A stretch of DNA of 64,000 nt from Trichomonas vaginalis G3 (lineage: Eukaryota > Parabasalia > Trichomonadida > Trichomonadidae), in contig NC_067205.1 in NCBI RefSeq assembly GCF_026262505.1, forward strand, positions 6,634,001-6,698,000. The letters are read 5' to 3'. The notes under the pieces are model-generated. The model was not told the origin of the DNA. It saw only the letters and a list, made by a program, of their open reading frames with translations, and made no database searches. This document shows, piece by piece, positions 52,049 to 61,295 of the stretch (its first letter is position 1; the number at the start of each line of letters is the position of its first letter). Both the position numbers and the translations under genes were made by a program.

Positions 52049-53688
52049 TTAAACATTTCTATTCATCAATATTTCATCATATGAACTTCTATACTGTGGT
52101 GGTGTACCTGTTGGATGATATTTCAAACCTTCATCCGGTGTCCATGTCCAATATGTAGTCCTAGTAAACCAAACCTGAGGAGGATTTGTCACCTTTGAAC
52201 AGTAAGTGTCATTTTCACCCTGAATGATTGGATAAGCTTTCACTTGTACTGTAACTTGTGAGTTGAAAGTTTCTAATCCATCAAAGAATATACCCGCTCC
52301 ATCACGTTGAACTGGAATAGTGCATAAGAATGAAGTTTGGTCTTTCCATGTTCTAGCTAATGGCGTGCCATTATCATCATTTAGTGGTCTAGTTAATGAG
52401 TCCTCGTATTCTTCTGTGCATTCATTCACTCCATCTAAATCGGAAGCTTGAAGCATACGTGTAAAGAATATGTCACCCACTGTGGTCATCGCTTGATCGG
52501 GGAAGTTTCTGGAATCTATAGTGACCTGGAAGACCTCGAAGCAATTGGATTTTCTAAACCGTTCTTTGCATTGCATTCTTCGGAAATGTTAACACAACAT
52601 CTGTAACATTATGAAGAGCGTATGAGAAATCAGAACTGATACCTTCAGGAGTGATGCAACCTCCATTTAGTGAACGAACGTCAATATGTTGAGCTGGAAT
52701 CATGAATGGATCTTCCTTACTGAATAAACGTGGTATTGCTTTAACTGATTCTTCAATTAAACCGTATCCTGGTGTAATGCATTTATCCTCTAAAACTTCC
52801 ATCTTTGTGCATGAAATAATAACGTCTTCAACTGTTGCGTCAGCAGATGTAGCGGCTAAGCCTGTAATTAATTTGGCAGGAAGTCCGATTTGTTGGAATT
52901 TGCGATCGTATTTATAAACATGATTCATAATCTTTTCATAATTTTCATCAGTTATCTTTTCATAAACATAATTTTGTAAATCAGCAACTCTTAACGGGTC
53001 AACCTGACAAAATACTAAAGTATCCCTGAAAACATAATATTTAAGAATGATCACCAAATGATTTAGGATAATCATCGAACGCCTGAAATGCTAACAAATC
53101 ATTTACCGGAATAATCATATCAAAAGTGACATCAACTTCTTCATTTGCTCTCTTGAAAACTTCTGAAGGGTCAATATATTTACCACATACTGAGTTATCA
53201 TATTTTTGAACATTATTATATAATGAATGAACAAACTTTTTAACTTTCCTTTCTGATTTTGGTTTATATGTTGCAAATGCGAAAGATTCACGGGCGCAAT
53301 CCATTTGAAGATAACCGGCATCACCTCTTTCGGTTTCTACTTCTAATTGCTTAAAGTTTTGATTTGATGATTTATAACCAACGAATAAACGCATGCATTT
53401 AAAAGCGGCATCACATGTGAAAGCTTTATTTGAAACTAGAGTTGCTTTAACTTTGCGTTTAATATATGTGTCACCTAATTGGTTCACATCATGAGCCGGA
53501 TTTGTAATTCTTAAATGAGTTTGTTTATCATCAAAATATGGAGTATCAGAGTCATAGCATGAACTTTCAAGTTCTCTATAATATCTTCTACCGTCATTCT
53601 TTGCGAATATTTCATTTATCTTTTCGAATGAATGAAATACATTTCCATTAATCGGTTTAGTGTTTGGCACCAAATAGTTAGTCGTCAT
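52049..53688 (-). pseudogene. Polinton part: major capsid protein region
   Basis: The region starts at 53688 with MTTNYLVPNTKPINGNVFHS. It has the position (next to the packaging ATPase), length and beta-rich composition of the double jelly-roll major capsid proteins of Polintons. Phrases include KATLVSNKAFTCDAAFKCMR, VDVTFDMIIPVNDLLAFQAF, DVVLTFPKNA and FLCTIPVQRDGAGIFFDGLE. The assignment is by context and general pattern; a structure-based comparison would settle it. Broken. Confidence 0.7.
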
Positions 53689-53758
53689 TTATGATGAAAT
53701 AAAAAAATCAAAATTAAAAGATGAAAATGAATTTTTAATTTTAATGAAATAATCAACT

Positions 53759-53971
53759 ATGGCTGCAGGTATATTTAAGAAACTATGGGATAAAGTAAAA
53801 AGAGGAGCGCATAAAGTTTGGGAAACAATGAAGAAGGGAGCAAATTGGATATTTAAGAATAAAGAAGCAATTAGTGACGTTGCAGAACAAATAGCACCTA
53901 ATGTTCCGGTAAGGGAAGTATTAAATAAAGGAGATAAAGTTTATCGTCGACTACAACCGATATTGAGATAA
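53759..53971 (+). CDS. Small amphipathic Polinton protein MAAG-1
   Basis: 70 codons beginning MAAGIFKKLWDKVKRGAHKV. The first 35 residues form a strongly amphipathic, basic helix with Trp. The rest is charged. It shares the N-terminal MAAG-FKKLW with the convergent neighbour at 53992-54228. Small amphipathic proteins of this sort in adenovirus-like systems are membrane-lytic or DNA-condensing; here that is inference. Confidence 0.6.
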   Translation: MAAGIFKKLWDKVKRGAHKVWETMKKGANWIFKNKEAISDVAEQIAPNVPVREVLNKGDKVYRRLQPILR

Positions 53972-53991
53972 AAATAATATTTATTTTTCCA

Positions 53992-54228
53992 CTACTTTCC
54001 TCCTATTTTATTAAGTATTCCTTCAGCAATTCCACCAACTGCGTTACCTGCTTGTGCTCCCATCGCTGGATTACCTGCTTTAGCACCTAATACTCCACCA
54101 ATTATAGTTCCTGCCGTTTTCGCTACTGGTGCCAAAAAGTTTGCAATGGGTTTTATTATTTTCTGATGAACCCAACTTGCAGCTTTCTTAATTCCTTCCC
54201 ATAACTTTTTAAAGAATCCTGCAGCCAT
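53992..54228 (-). CDS. Small amphipathic Polinton protein MAAG-2
   Basis: 78 codons beginning MAAGFFKKLWEGIKKAASWV, then a Pro/Ala part and a Gly/Ala-rich hydrophobic stretch (TAGTIIGGVLGAKAGNPA) that could insert in a membrane. It shares its N-terminus with the 53759 gene and lies tail to tail with it, 20 bases apart. A membrane-active virion component is the most likely role. Confidence 0.6.
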   Translation of the reverse strand: MAAGFFKKLWEGIKKAASWVHQKIIKPIANFLAPVAKTAGTIIGGVLGAKAGNPAMGAQAGNAVGGIAEGILNKIGGK

Positions 54229-54232
54229 TTCT

Positions 54233-54298
54233 GATTTAATATTAATTAAAAAATATATTTCATCACTTATATTCTAATTTTTATTTAATGATAAATGA
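54233..54298 (+). promoter_or_regulatory. Leader module, copy 2
   Basis: Near-exact copy (one extra A) of 33602-33666, ending in the ATG of the gene at 54295. It lies upstream of the MAAG-2 gene's start as well, so it may act in both directions. Confidence 0.75.
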
Positions 54299-54675
54299 AA
54301 CCGATTTTAAAAATAAATGAAACAGAGGAGGAAGAAATAAATGAAAGTGAAGATGTTCAAAATAAAATAAACATTGTTAAACCCATTACTGAAACAAAAA
54401 TTTTTTCATCTGTTGAAGAATTTAATGACTATTACGCAAAGAATAAAAAATTATTTGAAGAATTGACAACATGTAAATTGAATAAAATGTTTAAAGTTGA
54501 TGGATTCAAAATTTCAAAAATAAAAGGTGTTGTTAGTTTAAAATCTATTCCTCAATCAAGAATCACCTCATTAATGAAAATTGATGATTTAACAAAAAGA
54601 ATAGAAATTATTGAAGAAAGAATGAATCAAATAATTGATTTCATAAATCATGACTCGTTGAGCCCGGGTCCTTAA
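54295..54675 (+). CDS. Polinton gene of unknown function, 126 codons
   Basis: Begins MKPILKINETEEEEINESED. An acidic N-terminus is followed by FSSVEEFNDYYAKNKKLFEE and a basic strand region (KMFKVDGFKISKIKG), then a C-terminal coiled coil LTKRIEIIEERMNQIIDFI. Its start is fixed by the duplicated leader. No known family recognised. Confidence 0.6.
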   Translation: MKPILKINETEEEEINESEDVQNKINIVKPITETKIFSSVEEFNDYYAKNKKLFEELTTCKLNKMFKVDGFKISKIKGVVSLKSIPQSRITSLMKIDDLTKRIEIIEERMNQIIDFINHDSLSPGP

Positions 54676-54701
54676 AGTCCAAGGCACAAAGTGCCCAGTC
54701 C

Positions 54702-55181
54702 TTAAAGTCCATCACTGAGTTCAAGGTTATATTCATCAAATATTTCATTATTAAATGCAACTTCTGCTAGTTTATTTATTTTTTCAATACGATCATTTGA
54801 AAGTCTATCGTTTAATTTTTTCTGAAGTTTTTCGTTACCAAGTTCTAAAATTTTACATGGATGATATGTAAATTCATAAAATTCTTTTTCCTCAGTTTTG
54901 ATCATTAATTTACAAAGAACTTTTGTGGTTGGAATTCGTTTGAACCATTTATCCTTAATATTTGTTATAAATTCAATATCTGGAATTAATTCCCAAATTT
55001 TTGCATTTTCAATTAATTTATTATCAAATGCAAAAGCAATGGGTTTAATATTATGTTTACCTTTATAATATAAACTTTCTACATAATCATCGAAATAAAC
55101 ATCTACTTGTTTAACATTTTCAAGAATTGGTGAAAGAGCATCCATTAATTGATTGACGGTTACGAATCTTGATCCACTCAT
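54702..55181 (-). CDS. Polinton gene of unknown function, 159 codons
   Basis: Begins MSGSRFVTVNQLMDALSPIL. The product is mixed alpha/beta with VDVYFDDYVESLYYKGK and FTYHPCKILELG. It is the last gene before the right end and convergent with the gene at 54295-54675; short GTCCTTAAAGTCC repeats lie between them. No family recognised. Confidence 0.6.
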   Translation of the reverse strand: MSGSRFVTVNQLMDALSPILENVKQVDVYFDDYVESLYYKGKHNIKPIAFAFDNKLIENAKIWELIPDIEFITNIKDKWFKRIPTTKVLCKLMIKTEEKEFYEFTYHPCKILELGNEKLQKKLNDRLSNDRIEKINKLAEVAFNNEIFDEYNLELSDGL

Positions 55182-55439
55182 TTTCTTACGAATTAAAAAA
55201 ATAAATTATTCATAAATGTCAGAAGAAAATATTTAAATAAATTATTTAAATTTTTTACTCTATTCAAGAATTTTATTTTTGATATAACTCATTGAATTCA
55301 AAATTTTTTAAAAAATTGACACCATATTTGGAATCTATGCAAAAATATATTCTTTTTATTAATGGTAATATAGGAATTGTAGGAATAAAAATTTTTTATA
55401 AATTATTCATAAATTTTTAAAATCTGCTATTCGGAAGTA

Positions 55440-55515
55440 TGTTCAAAAATCATTCAATTATGTGAGAATTCTTACGATTACAAAAAAAGTCACACAACCC
55501 GCATCATATACTACT
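55440..55515 (-). repeat. Polinton right terminal inverted repeat
   Basis: Complement of the left end. The outermost 38 bases are identical, then similarity with scattered differences. Confidence 0.9.
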
Positions 55516-55521
55516 AAGCAG
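55516..55521. repeat. Polinton target duplication AAGCAG, right
   Basis: Exact copy of 33448-33453. Confidence 0.9.
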
Positions 55522-55856
55522 TCCAGCATTTCGAAGTGATTTATGAAATTAATTCATATATTTTGAACATGATATCTCATAGGATAAAGAATAAAATTAA
55601 CTGCTTAGAATTGAATCTTGAACATGATTTATTATTGAAATTATTTGAACATTGAATTTTCGTCGATTTAAATGGATCAATCCACAGTACAATATAACTA
55701 AAATTGATATATGATATTAGATTAAAAACGATTAAAAATTGCAACCGAAAATGGTCAAAAATAAGTCACGAAAATATGAAATTTAGATAGCTAATTTGAT
55801 TTAATTAAAGACGGCGAAAAAAAGTGCAGCAAGTTTGTATTATATATAGCGCGTTC

Positions 55857-55887
55857 TATCGGCGCGCAGCTTCGCTGCGCGCCGATA
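55857..55887. repeat. GC-rich hairpin, 14-bp stem, loop TTC
   Basis: TATCGGCGCGCAGC pairs exactly with GCTGCGCGCCGATA across a three-base TTC loop. Confidence 0.9.
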
Positions 55888-55986
55888 TAAGCTGACAAGG
55901 CTGTCATGCACCAGTGTGTTATAACAGATCGATTTTATTTGAAATTTCATAAATTAATAATTATAATAAATTTGATATTCAGAGAC

Positions 55987-55999
55987 GGCGCTACGCGCC
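55987..55999. repeat. Short hairpin GGCGC-TAC-GCGCC
   Basis: Five-bp GC stem and a three-base loop; first of three hairpins in a row. Confidence 0.75.
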
Positions 56000-56004
56000 T
56001 TTTA

Positions 56005-56034
56005 GCATTCTGGGCACGTAAGTGCCCAGAATGC
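56005..56034. repeat. Hairpin, 13-bp stem, loop GTAA
   Basis: GCATTCTGGGCAC (56005-56017) pairs exactly with 56022-56034. Confidence 0.9.
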
Positions 56035-56041
56035 AAGATTG

Positions 56042-56070
56042 AGAAATTTGAAACTTCGTTTCAAATTTCT
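56042..56070. repeat. Hairpin, 13-bp stem, loop TTC
   Basis: AGAAATTTGAAAC (56042-56054) pairs exactly with 56058-56070. Stem length and loop are nearly the same as in the hairpin at 55857, yet the stem sequence is unrelated. Confidence 0.9.
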
Positions 56071-56765
56071 GCCATGCTGTTATGCAAAAAGAAAGTCAGT
56101 ACAAAAAAATTTTTGAAATTGAGAATAAAAATAATATTGTGAGTTTTTGTGATATATGGATTTTTTAGAAGATTTTAGAGATTGAAGTCTCAATTTATAA
56201 AAATTTTTTAAATTGAGAGGAATTTTAATAATATTATTTTATTTGATATTTGGATTTTTTAGAAGATTTTAGAGATGTCAGTCTCAATTTTAAAAAATTT
56301 ACAAAAAATGATCGTAAAATAATCGTTTTTGTTCAAATCCTTTTCATTTCGGGAAATTGAAGTTAAATATCAAAGTGATGGTCTATGCATATGTTAAATC
56401 AAATCATTAAAAAGTGTTTTGATGACTTTTTCTAACCGCAAATTGTCACTTTTTGATGTTTTAAAATTATTATATATCCTATATGCATATAAGATACAAA
56501 TTAATATTAAAACACCAAAATCGATTTTTGAGAGAATCAAATTTATCACATCTCATCGTTGTTCCGAATTAATATTTTATTTGTAATGTACATATTATCA
56601 CAATTACATTCATCATATTAAAATTCAAAAATAATTTTTGAGTTTCAGATCTCCCTAATTTCCCATATAAATATATGTTTATTTTATTAAAAATAGAATG
56701 TCCAATTATTGATAAAAATCGATCCGCTTTTCTATCGGTCAAGCTGTATATATATAGAACCCATC

Positions 56766-56836
56766 CATGTAAACCTCGATGTCACTTTTGCGGCCGAGCG
56801 GAGCGAGGCCGCAAAAGTGACATCGAGGTTTACATG
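56766..56836. repeat. Perfect 30-bp hairpin
   Basis: Thirty bases from CATGTAAACCTCGATGTCAC onward (56766-56795) are exactly complementary to 56807-56836, with an 11-base loop gagcggagcga. CCAT and ATGG just outside extend the pairing past a one-base bulge. Confidence 0.95.
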
Positions 56837-56991
56837 ATGGAAAAGTAAAATGTTGTTCATTCAATTTTTTATAGCAAGTCTTTTCAGGGGGTTATACCGT
56901 GATATTAGCCTTGTACCGAAAAAAAGTGACGAGCAATGCCGTAAAATAATATTTTATTAAAAAATTTTTGGTGGAGAATTGGAAAATTTTC

Positions 56992-58023
56992 CTAATCATT
57001 TGGACTATAACCTGGCATATTAGGGAGTTTTGTCAACAACTCAGTGCTGGGATCAAGATAGTTTGTAATCCAAAAGTAGAAACGTTCCTTGGTGTCTTGT
57101 TCTGGCTTCCTGCAAAATCTGTGATTTGCAGGATTCTTCTTAATATTGTCAGAAATTGCGCAAATCATGTCCATCGTCGTCAATTCTTCACCATTGATGT
57201 TAAAACGATTTCGATTACGGTAATTTCTTTTCTCTTACAATTCTTTTTCTGCAGGAGTCAATTCACGAACATACTTATTATGTTTGAGAGCTTCTACAGA
57301 ACAAGGGCAAAGACCGCAGGCGGCAGCAGCATTTTGAACCGTTCTTAATGATACTGATTCTTGCCATGCGCTAATAAATGAGTAGATAATGGCGTAGCGC
57401 ATCATTGCAGCATTGTTGTTGAACTCTTGCTTCGGTGCCTTAATGTAATCTCTCAGATAATCCGTGAATTTGGACTTTAATCTTTTGGCAATGCCAACAT
57501 CAAATACTTGTAAAATGTGTGTTGTATGTGCGGGAAGAACAATTAATTTGATGTTGGCACTTGCCAAAAGGAACAATGCCAGAGGATTCTCGCGGCTGGA
57601 GTGTCCATCACACACAATGAGAGCAGGCTTGTCACGTATATCTTCTGGCATTCTCTGGCGTTCAAAGTTAAGCCACTCGATGAAGAAAATGCAATACAAT
57701 AAGAATACACTTCTGTTCACCCAGCCTTTTGGCGTAGAAGTAAACCAACAATGTCTTTCGCGCTGGAATACTTTCAGTTCTCTAGGTAGTTCTGCAATAC
57801 ATGGGAGAACAAAGAGAGGTGGGACAGATTTGCCTGTCATTGAGCATCCGCATAAAGCTGTAATGTGCGGAAAGTTTGGAATTCCTTTGGCGATCATATG
57901 CTCTATCTCCTCAGGTAATGCAACTTTCTTCTTCTTAAATTTGTTTATGAATGTTTCATCGATACTAAAAATCAACTCCTCTGGAGTACTTTCGATTGTT
58001 TCACGATGTTTATCGTAGAATTC
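56992..58023 (-). mobile_element. pogo/Tigger-like transposase remnant (Tc1/mariner superfamily)
   Basis: An open stretch from 58023 reads EFYDKHRETIESTPEELIFS and then the DDE endonuclease domain: first Asp in SIDETFINKF, second in LIVCDGHSSRENPLAL, then LPAHTTHILQVFDVGIAKRL with the third Asp. These are the hallmarks of pogo/Tigger/jerky transposases. An in-frame TAA at 57235-57237 interrupts it, after which the same frame continues to 56992 (TTMDMICAISDNIKK). The N-terminal HTH DNA-binding half is missing; a TAA and unrelated sequence with a hairpin stand in its place. No TIR or TA target duplication could be matched. The copy is inactive. Confidence 0.85.
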
Positions 58024-58035
58024 TTAGTTAGTATA

Positions 58036-58082
58036 CATATCAAGGGTACGGCGGCACTGCGCGCCTCCTTACCCATGATATG
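58036..58082. repeat. Hairpin next to the transposase remnant
   Basis: CATATCAAGGGTA (58036-58048) pairs with 58070-58082 with one mismatch; the GC-rich loop is 21 bases. Confidence 0.75.
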
Positions 58083-58208
58083 TGAATTTGACACTTTACG
58101 AAACCATTAACGTATATTTTACAACACAAACGACAACACTAACTTAACCTTAAATATTTACAAAGCCACCAACCACTTCACCTCACTAATGTAAAAAAAT
58201 AAACGTTC

Positions 58209-58529
58209 TCACTTACAAAAGTATTGCAACTCCTCCCATTGCTGTGCTTCATATAACAGCTCATAATCTTCTGACTCACTTTCTTCTTCATATAGGTCAA
58301 AATCACTGTCATAGTTTATACCTGTAAGTTTTGACAAAGCTAATGAAACACGCTTACCGTTTGTATCATATGCTTGTATAAACTTTCCATTATGCTTGTA
58401 GTCATAAACGCTCAAACTAACTTTACCCTTTCTCCCTCGTATCTGATAGAATGTATTTTCACGAGGAACGAAGAACAAATTCTTGAACTCATGACCGTTG
58501 TAGTTTGTTATCTCAATAGTTTTCGTCAT
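58209..58529 (-). CDS. Second Polinton: unknown gene, 106 codons
   Basis: Begins MTKTIEITNYNGHEFKNLFF. The product is beta-rich and then ends in a very acidic tail (YEEESESEDYELLYE). The leader TTATTTTTATATAAATG matches the leader pattern of the first Polinton. Function unknown. Confidence 0.55.
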   Translation of the reverse strand: MTKTIEITNYNGHEFKNLFFVPRENTFYQIRGRKGKVSLSVYDYKHNGKFIQAYDTNGKRVSLALSKLTGINYDSDFDLYEEESESEDYELLYEAQQWEELQYFCK

Positions 58530-58661
58530 TTATATAAAAATAAAATAAAAAATAAACTTAAAAATTAATGATATCACCACCCTCACACGTATGAAAACAT
58601 AGCACAAAAATAAATTTAGGTGAAGTGGTGAGATCTCACCTGTTTTTTCACCCTGTTGAAT

Positions 58662-59189
58662 TCATTGCTTTATAACTCTCTTCCTTGGTTTCTTTTTAGT
58701 TGCTTTCTTCACGTCTGTCTCCAACTTGACTGTCTTTCTTCTTCGGCCGTAATGATACCAGTTACTTCCACCAGTCAATGGGTCAAATGGTCTTTCGTAA
58801 GGGTTTCCATACATTCCATAGGGACCATACGGAAGAACTACTGGTGGAGAAGAAACATTTTCTTTAGTTCCATCGAATCTATTTAAATGCATTGTTTCAC
58901 CTTTCATCTGGTCATTAAATTCTTTTGCGTGTTTTGCAAACTCATCGTCCTTTCCTAAAGCATTTTCTGACTCAGTCGCAACCAAATTGGATGCTTTATT
59001 TATGAGCCCTATTTTATTTAATCTTAACTTCTTTGCAACCCAGCCTCCAATCTTCCCTTTATTTGCATCTAATGTCTTTGAAACCCTTCCTCCACTCATT
59101 TTATTTACTGCGTCATAAGCTCCAAGTGCTTTTGCTCCAAATGCTAATGCTTTTGTTCCCATTGCGCCTAAAGCTGCCCAAGCTACCAT
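58662..59189 (-). CDS. Second Polinton: Gly/Ala-rich to basic protein, 175 codons
   Basis: Begins MVAWAALGAMGTKALAFGAK, a hydrophobic small-residue stretch that could enter a membrane. The middle has a Pro/Tyr-rich part (LPYGPYGMYGNPYERPFD) and the C-terminus is strongly basic (TKKKPRKRVIKQ). The layout recalls adenovirus minor core or membrane-lytic proteins. Inferred virion component. Confidence 0.55.
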   Translation of the reverse strand: MVAWAALGAMGTKALAFGAKALGAYDAVNKMSGGRVSKTLDANKGKIGGWVAKKLRLNKIGLINKASNLVATESENALGKDDEFAKHAKEFNDQMKGETMHLNRFDGTKENVSSPPVVLPYGPYGMYGNPYERPFDPLTGGSNWYHYGRRRKTVKLETDVKKATKKKPRKRVIKQ

Positions 59190-59391
59190 TTACACCATAT
59201 TTAAAATCATCTCTCTTCAATATTATCTCATAAAAGTTCTCGTTACTGGAGAAAGTCAATGAAAACATAAAGCGTTTCTCGGCTTCGCCCTCACCGCTTT
59301 GCGGTCTATCTAACTTATTTCTTATATCATCTATACGCTTCAAAATGTCTGAACAATTGCTAACATCTTCTACAACAGTTATTTTCATCAT
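59113..59391 (-). CDS. Second Polinton: unknown frame, 92 codons
   Basis: Begins MMKITVVEDVSNCSDILKRI. The product is mixed alpha/beta. It overlaps the start of the gene at 58662-59189. No family recognised. Confidence 0.4.
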   Translation of the reverse strand: MMKITVVEDVSNCSDILKRIDDIRNKLDRPQSGEGEAEKRFMFSLTFSSNENFYEIILKRDDFKYGVNGSLGSFRRNGNKSISIWSKSTWSL

Positions 59392-59416
59392 GAATGACCT
59401 TCAAGAACAAGCTCAT

Positions 59417-59581
59417 TTAATATGCTATTAAAATCATTTCAATAATGAGTCCATCCTTTCCGTCTTTGGGTAGCACAACATCTTTCATTGAAGAAGGTTC
59501 GACAAGTCTTATGTTAAACTTACTGACAAAGTTTGTTATACTATAATGCTTCGGCGGCGAATACATTAGTTTGAAAGACAT
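59417..59581 (-). CDS. Second Polinton: small frame, 54 codons
   Basis: ATG at 59581, beginning MSFKLMYSPPKHYSITNFVS and ending KDGLIIEMILIAY. It is too short to place in a family. It lies in line with the other minus-strand genes here. Confidence 0.4.
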   Translation of the reverse strand: MSFKLMYSPPKHYSITNFVSKFNIRLVEPSSMKDVVLPKDGKDGLIIEMILIAY

Positions 59582-59618
59582 AATATAGATTCTTCAGCAA
59601 ATTCACTTATACTGGATT

Positions 59619-60056
59619 TTATAACAATGTTCTCACGAGACCAAATACCACCAATTGACAACTTGTAAGCAATCCTGCTGAACCTTCTACTGTAAACGTC
59701 GATGGTAACATTCCACGAAGGTCATCTATTGACATCGTTGAGTCACTGAATTTAAATATTTTCTTAAAGCAATCGTCATTATCTAACCATGCAATAGCTT
59801 TGAAGTTTTCATTCGAATATACATCTGCTTCATTAAATGTAAAACCTGACTTCTTTGCAGAGATGACTTTAAAATCTATTGAGTTTGTTTCAAAATTATA
59901 TGCTATGGTAACTTCTGAAGGTAATGGATGTCCTTCCGCAGTCAGTTGTTCTCTCACTACCGTTTGAAGCTTTGTATTAAAAACTTTCATGTCATCTCCT
60001 GTATCTAAGTTCACATACACAGCAACAGGAAAACTCTTGCTTCTTTGTTTCATCAT
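59619..60056 (-). CDS. Second Polinton: possible minor capsid protein, 145 codons
   Basis: Begins MMKQRSKSFPVAVYVNLDTG. The product is beta-rich, with SEVTIAYNFETNSIDFKVIS and the closing VEGSAGLLTSCQLVVFGLV. Position beside the packaging ATPase and the beta-rich pattern suggest a virion protein (penton-like); this is inference only. Confidence 0.45.
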   Translation of the reverse strand: MMKQRSKSFPVAVYVNLDTGDDMKVFNTKLQTVVREQLTAEGHPLPSEVTIAYNFETNSIDFKVISAKKSGFTFNEADVYSNENFKAIAWLDNDDCFKKIFKFSDSTMSIDDLRGMLPSTFTVEGSAGLLTSCQLVVFGLVRTLL

Positions 60057-60304
60057 TACCTCAAAACATTAAAGTTCTTCAATAATATTTTCTTCCTGCT
60101 GGAATACTTCGAACCTGTCTGATTTCAATAGCTTTCTCACCTCCTACATACTCTACCAGTGTCTTGGATATTCATAAGTATACTGACTTTCTTGAATTTT
60201 GGTTGGTTTCATCATAACATGTTCATAGTATATCTTTATACTCTTGTCAGTTAGACGGTGCTATGTTCTGAATATTTCTGACTTGCATTTTTAATGGAGA
60301 TAAA

Positions 60305-61295
60305 ATGAAGCATTTAATACATGACGTAGATGAAGACATGAATGAAACTACAGACAAACTTAACTCTTCTCTTATTCTTCCTTTCAGTAAGGACTATGAG
60401 TTCTGTTCAAATGGTGTTTATTTCTATTGTGGAAAGATGGGTTCAGGAAAGACATTCAACCTCATTCGTCATATACGCATAACAGAACGTTTAGGAAACG
60501 ACTCTTACTATGACCAAATCATTATATCAGCAACTTCAGACTCTATGGATTCAACAGCGAAAACATTTATGTCAAAAGTTCAAGCCTTCTCGTTAAAGTT
60601 CCAGACAGTGAACTCATTGAATTTCTTCACGTTACATTCGACGTAAGAGGAAATATTATGCATCGTAGAGTTCATACAGTCAGGAATGCAAAAGACTTCT
60701 GAGGAGATGGAAAGAATTATTGACAAACACCACTTACGTCAATACTCAGGAGTTTACGATATGAAACGACTTACAAACTACATTCTGTCAAAACTTTCAA
60801 AATACCCCTTCAAAAAAGTATCCTTCAAACACTCTTAGTTTGTGACGACTTCGCCGGAAAAGGTTTAGTGTCAAAACCAGACTCACCATTAGCTAACATC
60901 AAACTAAAGTCAGACATTACCACTTAACTGTAGCAATACTTATGCAAACATGGAGGTTTTTAGCTTTAAACATAAAACGTCTCATAACTGACTTCGTTAT
61001 CTTTCAAGGTTTCTCACGTTATGATATTGAACTCATTTGGAAACAGTCAGGTATAACATTACCTTTTGAAGAAATTTGGGAAGCATATAAGTCTCTCATC
61101 TCTCCTCGTTCATACCTTGAGATTCATATCATGACTAATACCATTAAAGTCAAAAAATATTCCATGGGAACGACCAACATTGTTTTAAAGTTTAACCTTC
61201 AATTGACTGATGGTAAACAAATTCCATGCATCTCTGTCGCCATTTCTGTTAATATTTTTGCTGTCATTCATATCATCCACTTCCCCATCCGTTAG
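60305..61295 (+). pseudogene. Second Polinton part: packaging ATPase region
   Basis: Contains Walker A YCGKMGSGKTFNLI near 60432, a Walker B-like VCDDF near 60839, and VIFQGFSRYDIELIWKQSGI near 60995. The last matches in style the FIFSGFSRQQLNVMLYQVNL segment of the first element's ATPase. This identifies an A32-type packaging ATPase. Broken. Confidence 0.75.

Larger units (their letters stand above)
33454..55515. mobile_element. Polinton/Maverick element, full length with both ends (fossil)
   Basis: 22,062 bp bounded by inverted repeats of about 70 bp (first 38 bases identical, beginning AGTAGTATATGATGCGGG) and a 6-bp duplication. It holds the Polinton core: protein-primed DNA polymerase B, retroviral-type integrase, packaging ATPase, major capsid region, plus a primase-helicase, a fibre-like region and about a dozen small genes. 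The left half reads mainly rightwards and the right half mainly leftwards. It is broken at roughly half a dozen to eight places but otherwise well preserved. Near-identical ends and an exact duplication suggest a fairly recent insertion. I could not recognise an adenain-type protease. Confidence 0.95.
55522..56765. other. Gene-poor stretch with hairpin cluster
   Basis: No convincing gene. A cluster of perfect hairpins lies at 55857-56070; the rest is AT-rich, with a partly repeated phrase (ttttttagaagattttagag at 56158 and 56257). Confidence 0.55.

Noticed and set aside
57464-58018. 184-codon plus-strand gene
   Set aside because: Antisense to the conserved transposase domain; a shadow.
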